Numbered from the stretch's first letter, positions 8,360 to 17,618 are shown. The stretch is DNA of 64,000 nt from Verrucomicrobiales bacterium (GCA_031256975.1 JAIRPN010000015.1:62001-126000), one strand, 5' to 3'. Numbers and translations: made by a program. Notes: generated by a model not told the origin, from the letters alone.

Positions 8360-8388
8360 TTGACGCGACTTCCATTCCTTCGTTAACT
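8360..8388 (+). promoter_or_regulatory. promoter of the PDZ protein gene
   Basis: TTGACG (8360-8365), a 17-nt spacer and TTAACT (8383-8388), ending 6 nt before ATG 8395. The -35 is strong and the -10 weak. Confidence 0.4.
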
Positions 8389-8394
8389 ACAGTC

Positions 8395-8838
8395 ATGCTG
8401 CGCCCCCTGTTCTTCGCGGTTTTACTCACCACAGTCACCATTAGCCGTGCCGATGATCAAATTCCATCCAATCTGCATCTTGGTAACTCAATCAATAATA
8501 CAGGCTCGATCGGCGTGCTCATTATCATTGAAAAATCGCCTTCTGCTTCCGACGCCTTGACTATCGCAAAGGTTTTGCCCAATAGCCCTGCCGAAAAAGC
8601 AAAATTGCAAAAAGGTGACATCATCACGAAAATCGACGACAAACCGTTGAATAAAATTGATTTTCAAGAACGCGTCACCCTGCTGCGCGGTAATGTAGGA
8701 ACAAAAGTTGAACTGGCGATTTCACGCCCTGAACCCAAAACCGAGTTCACTGTAACCCTGGAACGCGCTCCATTAACCCAATTCATCGAACCCATCAAAG
8801 ACAATTCTTCCGCCCCGGCAAATCAACTTGAACGCTAA
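8395..8838 (+). CDS. secreted single-PDZ-domain protein
   Basis: 147 aa. Signal peptide 1-19 (ending SRAD). One PDZ domain spans about residues 40-125: VLPNSPAEKAKLQKGDIITKIDDKPL matches the carboxylate-binding and beta-strand core found in DegP/CtpA PDZ modules. No protease domain is present, so it is likely an envelope adaptor or inhibitor-like protein. The stop codon is supplied by the dispersed word: CGC-TAA (Arg-stop). Confidence 0.72.
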   Translation: MLRPLFFAVLLTTVTISRADDQIPSNLHLGNSINNTGSIGVLIIIEKSPSASDALTIAKVLPNSPAEKAKLQKGDIITKIDDKPLNKIDFQERVTLLRGNVGTKVELAISRPEPKTEFTVTLERAPLTQFIEPIKDNSSAPANQLER

Positions 8839-8851
8839 TCTCGAACTTTCA

Positions 8852-8886
8852 AAACCTCCGTGTCTCCGCGCCTCTGCGGTGAACTT
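8852..8886 (+). repeat. half-copy of the CTCTGCGGTGAA dispersed repeat
   Basis: CTCCGTGTCTCCGCGCCTC continuing into TGCGGTGAACTT. This is the right arm of the inverted repeat seen complete at 29890-29991, 32200-32313, 43241-43322 and 46614-46734. Only one arm remains here. Confidence 0.7.
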
Positions 8887-8891
8887 TTTGC

Positions 8892-8904
8892 TTCGCCATT
8901 AGCG
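8892..8904 (-). repeat. exact copy of the dispersed uptake-like 13-mer
   Basis: TTCGCCATTAGCG on the plus strand, in the gap upstream of purB. Confidence 0.7.
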
Positions 8905-8930
8905 GCGTTTCCGCTTAAATACACGGCTCT

Positions 8931-10226
8931 ATGATTACACGTTATTCGCGCCCGCAAATGGTCGCCATCTGGACCGAGGAAGCCAAACTCTCGCACTGGC
9001 TGGAAATCGAAACCCTCGCCTGCGAAGGCATGGCCCTGTACGGCTTCATCCCGAAAAAAGACGCGCAAATCATCCGTAAGAAAGCCAAATTTGATATCAA
9101 ACAAGTCCGCATCAACGAAGAACGCACCCAGCACGACGTGCTCGCCTTCCTGGAAAACGTCGCCACTTACGTCGGCCTTGCCGGACGCTGGATCCACCAG
9201 GGTTTGACTTCTTCCGACCTGCTTGACACCACCCTCGCGTTGCAAATGGTCAAGGCCGCCGACATCCTGCTCGCCGACTTGAAGGACTTGCAAAAAGTCA
9301 TCGCCAGGAAAGCGCGCCAATACAAATTCACCCCAATGATCGGCCGCTCCCACGGCATCCATGCCGAGCCGGTCAGCTACGGACTGAAACTCGCCCTGAT
9401 GTTCGAGGAATTCAAACGCGCCGAACAACGCCTGCTCGAAGCCCGCGAACAAGCCGCTGTTGGCAAACTCTCCGGCGCCGTCGGCACCCATGCACACCTC
9501 GACCCGCGCGTGGAAACCTACGTTTGCAAAAAACTCAAACTGCAGGCCGCCAATATCAGCACCCAGATCATCCAGCGCGACCGTCACGCCCACTTCATGA
9601 CCACCCTGGCGCTGATCGCCAGCAGCATCGACCGCTGGGCCACCGAGTTCCGCCACCTGCAGCGCACCGAGGTGCTGGAAGTCGAGGAATACTTCGCCGC
9701 CGGCCAAAAAGGCAGCAGCGCCATGCCGCACAAGCGCAATCCGATCATTGGCGAACGCCTCAGCGGCCTCGCCCGCGTGATCCGCGGCAACAGCGTCGCC
9801 GCCTTGGAAAATGTCGCACTGTGGCACGAACGCGATATCTCGCACTCCTCCGCCGAGCGCGTCATTCTGCCTGACAGCACCATCCTGCTCGACTACATGC
9901 TCGACAAGCTCACCAAGTTGGTCGACAAACAGATCGTCTATCCCGAAAACATGCAACGCAACCTCGACATCACCCGCGGCCTTTATTTCTCGCAAAGCGT
10001 GCTGCTGGCGTTGACCGATCGTGGCATGGCCCGCCGCAACGCTTACGAAACCGTGCAGCGCAATGCCATGGCCTGCTGGCGCGGCAACGGCAAACCCTTC
10101 ATCGACTTCCTGCTGGAAGACAAAGAAGTGTTGAAGTTAATCCCGGCGAAAGAGCTGAAAAAAATCTGCTCCATCGAGCGTCACTTTGCGCACGTCAACA
10201 GCACCTTCAAAAAGTGCGGTTTATAA
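8931..10226 (+). CDS. purB: adenylosuccinate lyase
   Basis: 431 aa, the normal length. It carries the fumarase/aspartase-superfamily signature GSSAMPHKRNP near residues 261-271, containing the flexible loop serine, and GRSHGIHAEP with the conserved histidine near residue 143. It catalyses two steps of purine synthesis: SAICAR to AICAR and adenylosuccinate to AMP. TTAAAT/TAAATA (8915-8921) ends 9 nt before ATG 8931, a probable -10 box; no Shine-Dalgarno is present. Followed by a strong intrinsic terminator. Confidence 0.96.
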   Translation: MITRYSRPQMVAIWTEEAKLSHWLEIETLACEGMALYGFIPKKDAQIIRKKAKFDIKQVRINEERTQHDVLAFLENVATYVGLAGRWIHQGLTSSDLLDTTLALQMVKAADILLADLKDLQKVIARKARQYKFTPMIGRSHGIHAEPVSYGLKLALMFEEFKRAEQRLLEAREQAAVGKLSGAVGTHAHLDPRVETYVCKKLKLQAANISTQIIQRDRHAHFMTTLALIASSIDRWATEFRHLQRTEVLEVEEYFAAGQKGSSAMPHKRNPIIGERLSGLARVIRGNSVAALENVALWHERDISHSSAERVILPDSTILLDYMLDKLTKLVDKQIVYPENMQRNLDITRGLYFSQSVLLALTDRGMARRNAYETVQRNAMACWRGNGKPFIDFLLEDKEVLKLIPAKELKKICSIERHFAHVNSTFKKCGL

Positions 10227-10245
10227 TCAATTCGCTTTAACCACA

Positions 10246-10281
10246 GCCGCTAATGGCGAGTTCACCATTAGCGGCTTTTTT
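10246..10281 (+). terminator. intrinsic terminator of purB built from an inverted pair of the dispersed word
   Basis: Perfect 11-bp stem GCCGCTAATGG (10246-10256) and CCATTAGCGGC (10265-10275), an 8-nt loop, then six Ts (10276-10281). Each arm is a copy of the CGCTAATGG word. Confidence 0.88.
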
Positions 10282-10295
10282 ATTGTTTCGTAACG

Positions 10296-10346
10296 TTAAC
10301 CACGAATAAAAACAATCTGTGTGCACCTGTGTCCATCCGTGGTTAA
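10296..10346. repeat. inverted repeat around the lysR upstream region
   Basis: TTAACCACG (10296-10304) pairs with CGTGGTTAA (10338-10346), enclosing CTGTGTGCACCTGTG. It resembles the CCACGGATGAACACAGAT-type intergenic repeats seen in many genomes. The right arm overlaps the -10 box TAAAAT of the lysR gene. Confidence 0.55.
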
Positions 10347-10349
10347 AAT
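10344..10349 (+). promoter_or_regulatory. -10 box of the LysR gene
   Basis: TAAAAT ends 6 nt before ATG 10356. The -35 is not convincing. It overlaps the arm of the inverted repeat 10296-10346, which could modulate it. Confidence 0.4.
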
Positions 10350-10355
10350 AAAACG

Positions 10356-11246
10356 ATGGATTATCGGCTGCACGTATTTCGCATTGTTGCTGAAGAACTG
10401 AATTTCACCAAGGCAGCAAAATTGCTGAATATCAGCCAGCCTGCGGTCACCCGGCACATTGCCCAACTGGAAGAATATTACGCCACGCCCTTATTCCTGC
10501 GCCAGAAATCCGGAATCACGCTAACCGCTGCCGGACATAAACTGCTGGAATACGCACTGCAGATCGAGCATCTGGACCAGCAGGTCACCCAGGCCATTCG
10601 TTCCCGGCAGCATATCATCAGCGGCACGCTGCGACTGGCCGCCAGCCTGACGGTTAGCGAATGCCTGCTTCCCGGCTGGCTCATTGAATCACGGCGAAAA
10701 TATCCCGGCCTGCGTTTTTCAGTTACCACGGGCAATACCGATGAAATCATCGGTTCGCTGTTAGCGTCCAAGATTGACCTGGGTGTCATCGAGGGCGACT
10801 GTTACCGCCACGACATCAAAACCGAATTCATCCAGCAGGACGAAATCATCTGCGTCGCCGCCGTTCATCACCAACTGGCCAGGGCGGGATCGCTTAGCCT
10901 GGCGCAATTAAAAAAATGGCCGCTAACGGTGAGGGAGCCGGGCTCCGGCACCCGGCAAGTGGTGGAAAGCGCCCTGCAAAAGCGCGGCGTCAAATTCCAT
11001 GATCTCAATCTCGAGTTTGAACTCAACAACAGCCAGGCCATCAAACAAATCGCCATTAGCGGTCATTGTCTGGCTTTCATGCCCCGCGCCACCATCCATG
11101 AAGAATTGCAAACCGGCAAACTGGTTCACATCAAGATCCCGCAGCTGAAAATCACCCGCGCCTTCCAGTTCATCTATCCGGCGGGACCCAAGCCCACCGG
11201 ATCGGTCCGCGCCTTCATGGAGCTGGTCAAAAATCCCCGGCCATAA
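10356..11246 (+). CDS. LysR-family transcriptional regulator
   Basis: 296 aa. Winged helix-turn-helix at residues 1-60 (FRIVAEELNFTKAAKLLNIS, then QPAVTRHIAQLE) and a LysR substrate domain from about residue 88. It is followed 67 nt downstream by a YeiH-type transporter gene, the same pairing as E. coli yeiE-yeiH, so it probably controls that gene. The inducer is not evident. Contains several in-gene copies of the TTAGCG/CGCTAA word in different frames. Confidence 0.88.
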   Translation: MDYRLHVFRIVAEELNFTKAAKLLNISQPAVTRHIAQLEEYYATPLFLRQKSGITLTAAGHKLLEYALQIEHLDQQVTQAIRSRQHIISGTLRLAASLTVSECLLPGWLIESRRKYPGLRFSVTTGNTDEIIGSLLASKIDLGVIEGDCYRHDIKTEFIQQDEIICVAAVHHQLARAGSLSLAQLKKWPLTVREPGSGTRQVVESALQKRGVKFHDLNLEFELNNSQAIKQIAISGHCLAFMPRATIHEELQTGKLVHIKIPQLKITRAFQFIYPAGPKPTGSVRAFMELVKNPRP

Positions 11247-11313
11247 CTTTTTGTTATGGCAGATAAAAAACCGGCATTTCCCAAAGCAAGGACAGCCGCG
11301 CTAGGGTCACGGC

Positions 11314-12321
11314 ATGAAATTCCAGAACCCCCATTTCCGGGCCGGACTGGCGCTAACCGCCGTATTGGCCTTGTGCTCGATCGTACTGGCGGAGTTCCCC
11401 GGTCTCGCCCAACTCGGACCGCTAACCATCGCCATCCTGCTCGGCGCCACCTGGCGTCTCTTCCTGCACACCCCACAGGAACATCACACCGGCATCGCCT
11501 TCTCGGCCAAATCGCTGCTGCGTTTGGCGATCATCCTGCTCGGCATCCGGCTGAATTTCGCGCTGATCCTGCAATCGGGCCTCAAAATCCTGCTGCTGGA
11601 TATTGTGGTGGTGAGCTGCGGCGTGGGGGCCATTTATCTGTTGGGACGATTTTGTAAACTGGAAGGCCGCCTGCCTTTGCTATTGGCGGTTGGCAACTCA
11701 ATCTGTGGTGCCTCGGCAATCGCCGCCACCGCACCGACGCTAAAGGCCAAGGATGAGGAGATCGCCCTCGCCATTCCGCTTTGCACTCTGCTCGGCACGG
11801 TTGGCGTGTTGTTATACACCTTGTTGCAACAAAGCCTGCATTTGTCGCCGCATCTTTACGGCATTTTTTCAGGTTCGACGTTGCAGGAAGTCGCCCAGGT
11901 CATTGCCGCGGCGGGCGCAGTCGATAATTCGCTAGTAATCGGTACGATTACCAAACTGGTGCGGGTCATTTTATTGGTTCCAGTGGTTTTTCTGCTGGGC
12001 AAACTGATCATGCGCCGTCACGGACACGCCGACACCAGGATGGAAAAGCCCTGGTTCATCCTGTGGTTTCTCGCCGTCGGAGTCGCACACAGTCTGCTGC
12101 TGGCGGCAGGACCGGAAGCGGCAAATTGGCTGAAAACCGCCGACCCGCAAATCCTGACCGTGGCGAATTTCCTGATGGCGATGGCCATGGCCGGGCTGGG
12201 CTTGCAGGTCAATTGGCAAGTCATCCGCCAAAACGGCTTGAAGGCCCTGGGCGTTTGTTGTGCGGGCTGGCTGGTGGTCATTAGCGTGGCCGCGACCATG
12301 ATGTGGTGCCTGAAAATCTGA
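11314..12321 (+). CDS. YeiH/UPF0324 family putative sulfate/inner-membrane exporter
   Basis: 335 aa with about ten hydrophobic helices. The motifs FSAKSLLRLAIILLGIRL, AVGNSICGASAIAA and GLGLQVNW are typical of the UPF0324 (YeiH) family. Transport is inferred for the family; the substrate is unproven. TAGGGT (11302-11307) ends 6 nt before ATG 11314, but no good -35 is visible, so co-transcription from lysR is also possible. Confidence 0.83.
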   Translation: MKFQNPHFRAGLALTAVLALCSIVLAEFPGLAQLGPLTIAILLGATWRLFLHTPQEHHTGIAFSAKSLLRLAIILLGIRLNFALILQSGLKILLLDIVVVSCGVGAIYLLGRFCKLEGRLPLLLAVGNSICGASAIAATAPTLKAKDEEIALAIPLCTLLGTVGVLLYTLLQQSLHLSPHLYGIFSGSTLQEVAQVIAAAGAVDNSLVIGTITKLVRVILLVPVVFLLGKLIMRRHGHADTRMEKPWFILWFLAVGVAHSLLLAAGPEAANWLKTADPQILTVANFLMAMAMAGLGLQVNWQVIRQNGLKALGVCCAGWLVVISVAATMMWCLKI

Positions 12322-12325
12322 CTAT

Positions 12326-12362
12326 AAAAAAGCCGCTAACGACGAAATTCGTCATTAGCGGC
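12326..12362 (-). terminator. terminator of the pyrH-frr operon from an inverted word pair
   Basis: Arms 12332-12346 and 12348-12362 (GCCGCTAACGACGAA and TTCGTCATTAGCGGC) pair with one mismatch. On the minus strand the hairpin is followed by TTTTTTA, so it ends the frr transcript; it may also stop yeiH readthrough. The second terminator made of CGCTAA words. Confidence 0.82.
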
Positions 12363-12378
12363 ATAAAATTATCATGTA

Positions 12379-12939
12379 TTACATGCTCATCAATTCCGCT
12401 TCCTTGGCGGTGGCGGCCTTGTCGATTTTCTCACCATAGCTGTCGGTGAGTTTTTGCACGTCTTTTTCGGAAATCGCCAGTTGGTCCTCGGTCATGTCCC
12501 CGGCTTTTTGTTCCTTCTTAAGATGATCCATCGCATCGCGGCGAATGGAACGGATGGCAATCTTGCCGTCCTCGGAAATTTTTTTCACCACCTTGGTCAA
12601 GTCACGGCGGCGTTCCTCGGAAAGCTCGGGAATCGGGATGCGGATGATCTTGCCGTCGACCAGCGGGTTGATGCCAAGCTTGGATTCTTCCAGCGCCTTG
12701 CGGATGGGATCGACATTCGACACGTCCCAGGGCTGGATCATGATCATGCGCGGTTCCGGGCAGGTGATGCCGGCCATTTCGCGCAGGCCCATGGTGGTGC
12801 CGTAAGCGTTGACGCGGATGTGCTCAACCAAGGCGGGCGAAGCCTTGCCCGTGCGCACGGCGGAAAATTCCTCCTGAATCTTACTCAGGGTTTTTTCCAT
12901 CTTTTCCTCGGCTTCAAATAAGATTTCGTCTGCTGGCAT
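12379..12939 (-). CDS. frr: ribosome recycling factor
   Basis: 186 aa, standard length. Sequences FSAVRTGKASPALVEHI, ELSEERRRDLTKVVKK and VRTGKASP are the RRF signature; the protein is a three-helix bundle plus a small beta domain. With EF-G it splits post-termination ribosomes. The start lies 3 nt after the pyrH stop; GGAG about 9 nt upstream of the ATG gives it a Shine-Dalgarno, unlike the promoter-proximal genes here. Confidence 0.96.
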   Translation of the reverse strand: MPADEILFEAEEKMEKTLSKIQEEFSAVRTGKASPALVEHIRVNAYGTTMGLREMAGITCPEPRMIMIQPWDVSNVDPIRKALEESKLGINPLVDGKIIRIPIPELSEERRRDLTKVVKKISEDGKIAIRSIRRDAMDHLKKEQKAGDMTEDQLAISEKDVQKLTDSYGEKIDKAATAKEAELMSM

Positions 12940-12942
12940 AAA

Positions 12943-13721
<779 letters not shown>

Positions 13722-13733
13722 GTTGGAATCTCA

Positions 13734-13761
13734 TTGCTAAGCTGCCGCCAGACACTATACT
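13734..13761 (+). promoter_or_regulatory. promoter of tatA
   Basis: TTGCTA (13734-13739), a 16-nt spacer and TATACT (13756-13761). The -10 ends 9 nt before ATG 13771, so the leader would be about 3 nt. Divergent from the pyrH promoter. Confidence 0.55.
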
Positions 13762-13770
13762 CTGTACATC

Positions 13771-14043
13771 ATGATCACTCCCATGCTGGCTTTAGGTCTG
13801 CCTCACGGATCCGACTGGATCTGGATTTTGGCGATTGTTGTTTTGTTGTTCGGCGCGAACAAGCTGCCGATGCTGGCCCGCGGGCTTGGCAAAAGCATCG
13901 CCGAATTCAAGAAGGCCAAGGACGAAGTGGAACGCGAGTTCAACAAGGCGCTGCACGAGGACGAGAGCAAGAAGCAGGAAAAGCCGGTTGGCACCATCGC
14001 CAACAACTCCGGCAGCAACAACGAACCGCCGAAGCAGGCCTGA
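13771..14043 (+). CDS. tatA: Sec-independent translocase protein TatA
   Basis: 90 aa. One N-terminal transmembrane helix (WIWILAIVVLLFGANKLP) with the FGxxKLP hinge, then the amphipathic helix GLGKSIAEFKKAKDE and a charged, disordered tail. It forms the pore part of the twin-arginine translocon. tatB/tatC are not adjacent in this window. Confidence 0.92.
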   Translation: MITPMLALGLPHGSDWIWILAIVVLLFGANKLPMLARGLGKSIAEFKKAKDEVEREFNKALHEDESKKQEKPVGTIANNSGSNNEPPKQA

Positions 14044-14097
14044 GCATCGATTAAAGCCGCGATGTCCGGCGACCCGTCGGGCCGCCGCAGGGATTCC

Positions 14098-14706
14098 TTA
14101 CCATTTAACCTTCGCCGGCAACAACAGGCGCACCGTCGACACGATGGCCATTAGCGCCAGCCCGTACAGGGTTAGCCAGATTCCCCAGTTCATTTCCAAC
14201 ACCAGCCGGTCGACATAGGCTTCGTGCAGCTGCCAGCGCACATACAGGTAGAATGCCGCCTGGGCCAGAATCATCGCCAGCAGGAATTTACGGTTGCTCT
14301 TGTGCCAACCCAGGGCCAGCGCGCCGCCCAAGGCGAACAACGGTGCCAGGGCCAGGAGCTTGCCCTTCCACCAGTACCCCTGGTCGCCAAACAGGATCTT
14401 GACCAAGGCTTCCGCCGCGTCGTCCTTTTCATTCTTTCCGGCCATCACGATCTGGTAGCCCGACTCGCCCTCGGCGGGATTCTGCCACAGCGCCTTCCAG
14501 TCCTGACGGCTCATCAGCACATAATCGTACAACAACTCGGAGCCTTCGTCAGCCGACGCCAACTGCGAGGCGATCTGCATGCTGTTGTCAAACATGTGCT
14601 TCGGCGCGTAGCGCACCCAGGGGATGAAAAATCCCAGCACCACCATGATCGCCAGAGCCCAACCTATCTGTACAGAACTGATTTTCATAACATCAAACTC
14701 ATTCAC
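14098..14706 (-). CDS. hypothetical membrane protein downstream of the amidase
   Basis: 202 aa from GTG 14706 or 196 aa from ATG 14688 (MKISSVQ). The frame overlaps the end of the amidase gene by 8 nt, so translation is likely coupled. It has an N-terminal transmembrane helix (~13-29), a soluble stretch rich in acidic residues (~40-105) and three further helices (~115-195). Not recognised. Its coupling to a peptidoglycan amidase suggests an envelope role, but no motif supports it. Confidence 0.68.
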   Translation of the reverse strand: MNEFDVMKISSVQIGWALAIMVVLGFFIPWVRYAPKHMFDNSMQIASQLASADEGSELLYDYVLMSRQDWKALWQNPAEGESGYQIVMAGKNEKDDAAEALVKILFGDQGYWWKGKLLALAPLFALGGALALGWHKSNRKFLLAMILAQAAFYLYVRWQLHEAYVDRLVLEMNWGIWLTLYGLALMAIVSTVRLLLPAKVKW

Positions 14707-15823
14707 CCTTCCATGCGCCGAACATCTTGTACATTGCCGCCGCGGGGAAATTCTTGCCCGGACAATCGGTCGGCCGGATGTTAATATCGCGGTGCAGCAC
14801 GAATTTCGGCCGCGGATAACCCGCCGTGGTCACGCGCCGGTTCAGATAATTCACCAATTCGATCAACGCGGCAATCTGTTTCCGGGTCGGCCGGTCCTTG
14901 TCAAAATTGCCAACCAGGCAGATGCCGATCGCCACCTCGTTCTGTTCGTCGCTGCGCAGGTGGCCGCCCTTCAATTGCTTTGGCCAGCGGCCGCCCACCT
15001 CGATTTCACCGTCGCCGGAATCCGAGCCGTTGCCGATGACAAAATGATAGGCCAGCCCGTTTTCCATGCCGCGGCTGCGGTGATAATAATCAAAAATCTT
15101 GGCGTTGCCGCTGTCACTGCCGCTGTGGTGCACCACGATGTATTTCCAGATGTGCGAAATGCGCGGCGCGTCGATCTGCTTTTTGACCTTGGAGACAAAC
15201 AGGTATTTGCCGATGTCAGTATCTACGGCGTCATTGCCCTTTGACGGGGTTGGCGGCGGGGTCTTGGGTTTATCCACAGGTTTGCCCGCGACATTGGTGG
15301 AACCCGACTGGACAACCGGCGGTGTGGCCGCGGAATCGTCGCTCAATTTCAACTTCTGCCCGATCCGGATTTGCGTGGAACCCAGCTTGTTCCAGTTTTT
15401 CAGGTCGCCAATGGTGACACTGTACTGCTTGGCGATGGACGTTAGCGTGTCACCTTTTTTCACCACATAGGTTTTCGGCGTTTCGACGGCGGGTTGCGCC
15501 ACGGCAGACGGTGGTGTCGTCGATGGCGCGTCAACCACCTCGGATGACGGACTGACCGCGCCCGACTGCGCGCTGTTAGCGTCGCTTGCCGGGGGCGGTG
15601 TGGCATCGGCTTTGTCAGGAATTTCTACCTTCTGCCCGACCTTCAAGGACGAGGCGCTAATGCCGGGATTGGCCTTGGTGATTTCGTTCACGCTGACACC
15701 ATAGGTGCGGCTCAGGCTGTACAGCGTGTCCCCCTTCTTGATCGTGTGTGTGGTTGCCTGCAAATCCGCAGTCGCTAACAGCGACACCAGTACGAACAGC
15801 CAGGCCAAATGCAATTCGCGCAC
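14699..15823 (-). CDS. secreted LysM-LysM N-acetylmuramoyl-L-alanine amidase
   Basis: 374 aa from GTG 15823. Signal peptide (~1-25), two LysM domains (THTIKKGDTLYSLSRTYGV near 25-70; YVVKKGDTLTSIAKQYSV near 118-160) separated by Pro/Ser/Ala-rich linkers, then an amidase_2/PGRP domain (~220-370). Zinc ligands are visible: His in YIVVHHS, His in FVLHRDI and Cys in TDCPGK. It cleaves the lactyl-amide link between MurNAc and the stem peptide. LysM modules anchor it to peptidoglycan. Confidence 0.9.
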   Translation of the reverse strand: MRELHLAWLFVLVSLLATADLQATTHTIKKGDTLYSLSRTYGVSVNEITKANPGISASSLKVGQKVEIPDKADATPPPASDANSAQSGAVSPSSEVVDAPSTTPPSAVAQPAVETPKTYVVKKGDTLTSIAKQYSVTIGDLKNWNKLGSTQIRIGQKLKLSDDSAATPPVVQSGSTNVAGKPVDKPKTPPPTPSKGNDAVDTDIGKYLFVSKVKKQIDAPRISHIWKYIVVHHSGSDSGNAKIFDYYHRSRGMENGLAYHFVIGNGSDSGDGEIEVGGRWPKQLKGGHLRSDEQNEVAIGICLVGNFDKDRPTRKQIAALIELVNYLNRRVTTAGYPRPKFVLHRDINIRPTDCPGKNFPAAAMYKMFGAWKGE

Positions 15824-15831
15824 AGGCTTAG

Positions 15832-15940
15832 GATGAAGAGTGAAAAGTGAAAAGTGAAGAGTGAAATTAACGCGGCTTGGTCTTTTATCTCACTCCTCAC
15901 TTTTCATCTTTCACTCTTCAATTTTCCCTCTTCACTCTTC
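15832..15940. repeat. GTGAAGAGTGAA inverted-repeat element, copy 1
   Basis: Left part GAAGAGTGAAAAGTGAAAAG and following GTGAAGAGTGAAATTAA; right part TCTTTTATCTCACTCCTCAC with further TTCACTCTTC units. It separates the amidase start from folE2. A second copy with the same order occurs at 61066-61155. Confidence 0.65.
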
Positions 15941-15958
15941 CGAATCTTGCGCTAAGTT
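15931..15958 (+). promoter_or_regulatory. candidate promoter of folE2
   Basis: TTCACT (15931-15936), a 16-nt spacer and TAAGTT (15953-15958), ending 6 nt before ATG 15965. The -35 falls within the end of the GTGAAGAGTGAA repeat. The -10 overlaps the dispersed word CGCTAA. Confidence 0.4.
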
Positions 15959-15964
15959 GTCCCG

Positions 15965-16759
15965 ATGCCGAAGAAAACCGCAACTCCATTGCACGACACC
16001 CAGAGCACCCGCGACACCCGCCGCCTGCGCATTGACAAGGTCGGCGTGAAAGGATTGAAGCACCCGGTCCAAATCGCCGACAAGGCGCACCAGCGCCAGA
16101 ACACCGTCGCCACCATCGCGCTGACCGTCGACCTTCCCCACCATTTCAAGGGCACCCACATGAGCCGTTTCGTCGAGGTGCTCAACTCGCACGGACGCCT
16201 GATCCACGTCGAGAACATCCGCGACATCCTTGCCGCGCTGCAAAAAAAACTCGAGGCCAGGACCGCGCACCTCACCATGGAATTCCCGTTCTTCCTGGAA
16301 AAGAAAGCCCCCGTCACCAAGTCGTCCGGCCTGATGGACTACGTCGCCCGTTTCGATGCCGCCGCCAGTGGCAAAAAGAAAATGGACTTCACGCTGACCG
16401 TGATCGTCCCGGTTACGACACTTTGCCCCTGCAGCAAGGCCATCAGCGCCCGCGGCGCGCACAACCAGCGCGGCTACGTGACACTCATGGTGAAATTCAA
16501 AAAAGTGGTCTGGATCGAGGACCTCATCGATTTGATCGAGGACTCCGCCAGTTGCGAACTGTATTCCCTGCTCAAGCGCCCCGACGAAAAACACGTCACC
16601 GAGCAGGCCTATGACAACCCGGTGTTCGTCGAGGACCTGGTCCGTAATATCGCGTTGCGCTGTAACAAGCATCCCGACATCACCTGGTACCGCGTCGAGG
16701 CCGAGAACATGGAAAGCATCCACAATCACAGCGCCTACGCCATGATTGAAAAAAACTGA
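15965..16759 (+). CDS. folE2: GTP cyclohydrolase FolE2 (type IB)
   Basis: 264 aa, typical for FolE2 (COG1469). The signature VTTLCPCSKAIS holds the catalytic cysteine at residue 154, followed by GAHNQRGYV. It converts GTP to 7,8-dihydroneopterin triphosphate for folate (or queuosine). FolE2 tolerates metals other than zinc and replaces FolE1 when zinc is scarce, which may relate to the znu/COG0523 block 7 kb away, although nothing here shows Zur control. Confidence 0.93.
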   Translation: MPKKTATPLHDTQSTRDTRRLRIDKVGVKGLKHPVQIADKAHQRQNTVATIALTVDLPHHFKGTHMSRFVEVLNSHGRLIHVENIRDILAALQKKLEARTAHLTMEFPFFLEKKAPVTKSSGLMDYVARFDAAASGKKKMDFTLTVIVPVTTLCPCSKAISARGAHNQRGYVTLMVKFKKVVWIEDLIDLIEDSASCELYSLLKRPDEKHVTEQAYDNPVFVEDLVRNIALRCNKHPDITWYRVEAENMESIHNHSAYAMIEKN

Positions 16760-16764
16760 AGGGG

Positions 16765-16777
16765 TTCGCCGTTAGCG
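16765..16777 (-). repeat. exact copy of the dispersed uptake-like 13-mer
   Basis: TTCGCCGTTAGCG on the plus strand, lying in the 22-nt gap between convergent genes. Confidence 0.7.
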
Positions 16778-16781
16778 CCGC

Positions 16782-17606
16782 TCAGTTGTTGCCCGACACC
16801 ATCCCGTACTTGCCGAGAATCTTCCGAGCCGCCGAGCCGGTCAGGTAATTCACCGCCTGCTTGATTTCCCCGGACGGCAACCCGCGGGTATAAATGTAAA
16901 TTCCCTGGATGTAGGGATAACTCCGTCCCTGCACGGCCGGCAAGGTCGGCAGCAACCCGTCGACCGGAATGATTTTCACCTCCTTGGCATCCCTGAGCCG
17001 CGAGACACCGACAAAACCGAACGCATCGGGATGCCCGCCAACCGCCTGCGGCAGCTGATCGCCGCCGATCAGGGCAATGTTCCGCGGCAACCGGGTAATG
17101 TTCAACCCCTCGCGCAAGGCTGGTTCGATCACGCTCATGTCCGGTTCGCGCAAGACCACGCCGTCCTCCTGCAAATAGCCGCGCATTTCTCCGCCGCTAA
17201 CACCCAACTCCTCCCACACGGTGATTTTGCCGCCGATGATGTCACGCACCTCCGCGCGCGAAAGCTTCTTCAACGGATTTTTCTTGTCGGCCACCACTGC
17301 GATGCCTTCGTAAGCGAAAGTGAATGGATGCAATACCTGCCCCGACTGTTTCGCGGTCTTGATTTCCTCCGCCGTCAGATACCGCGGCATTAACACCAAA
17401 TCCACCCGCCCCTTGACCAAATCCATGATATCCGAGCGTTCACAATCCGGCACCACCTGCAACCCGACCTCGCCGCTTGCCGCCGCGAGTTCCGCCGCCA
17501 TCCCGGCGCGCAGCACGGCCGTTCCGCCAAGCCTCACCGCTGGCGTTTCCGCACGCAGGGAAACCGCCAACGCTAACAACAGGATTCCGGCCAGCACATT
17601 CTTCAT
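16782..17606 (-). CDS. PstS-like phosphate/anion substrate-binding protein
   Basis: 274 aa from ATG 17606. Signal peptide 1-20 (MKNVLAGILLLALAVSLRAE). The fold is that of periplasmic phosphate-binding proteins: VDLVLMPRYLTAEE, FAYEGIAVVADKKNPLKKLS, IIGGKITVWEELG and SYPYIQGIYIYT are close to PstS-like family members. The family binds phosphate or related oxyanions. No pstCAB genes are adjacent, so it is an orphan. The ATG is supported by a perfect TATAAT promoter upstream. Confidence 0.78.
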   Translation of the reverse strand: MKNVLAGILLLALAVSLRAETPAVRLGGTAVLRAGMAAELAAASGEVGLQVVPDCERSDIMDLVKGRVDLVLMPRYLTAEEIKTAKQSGQVLHPFTFAYEGIAVVADKKNPLKKLSRAEVRDIIGGKITVWEELGVSGGEMRGYLQEDGVVLREPDMSVIEPALREGLNITRLPRNIALIGGDQLPQAVGGHPDAFGFVGVSRLRDAKEVKIIPVDGLLPTLPAVQGRSYPYIQGIYIYTRGLPSGEIKQAVNYLTGSAARKILGKYGMVSGNN

Positions 17607-17618
17607 TGTTAATTCCCC

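Noticed and set aside
10296-10346. Inverted repeat as the LysR binding site
   Set aside because: LysR sites are usually short T-N11-A motifs; this repeat type is found in unrelated genomes and is better explained as a dispersed element.
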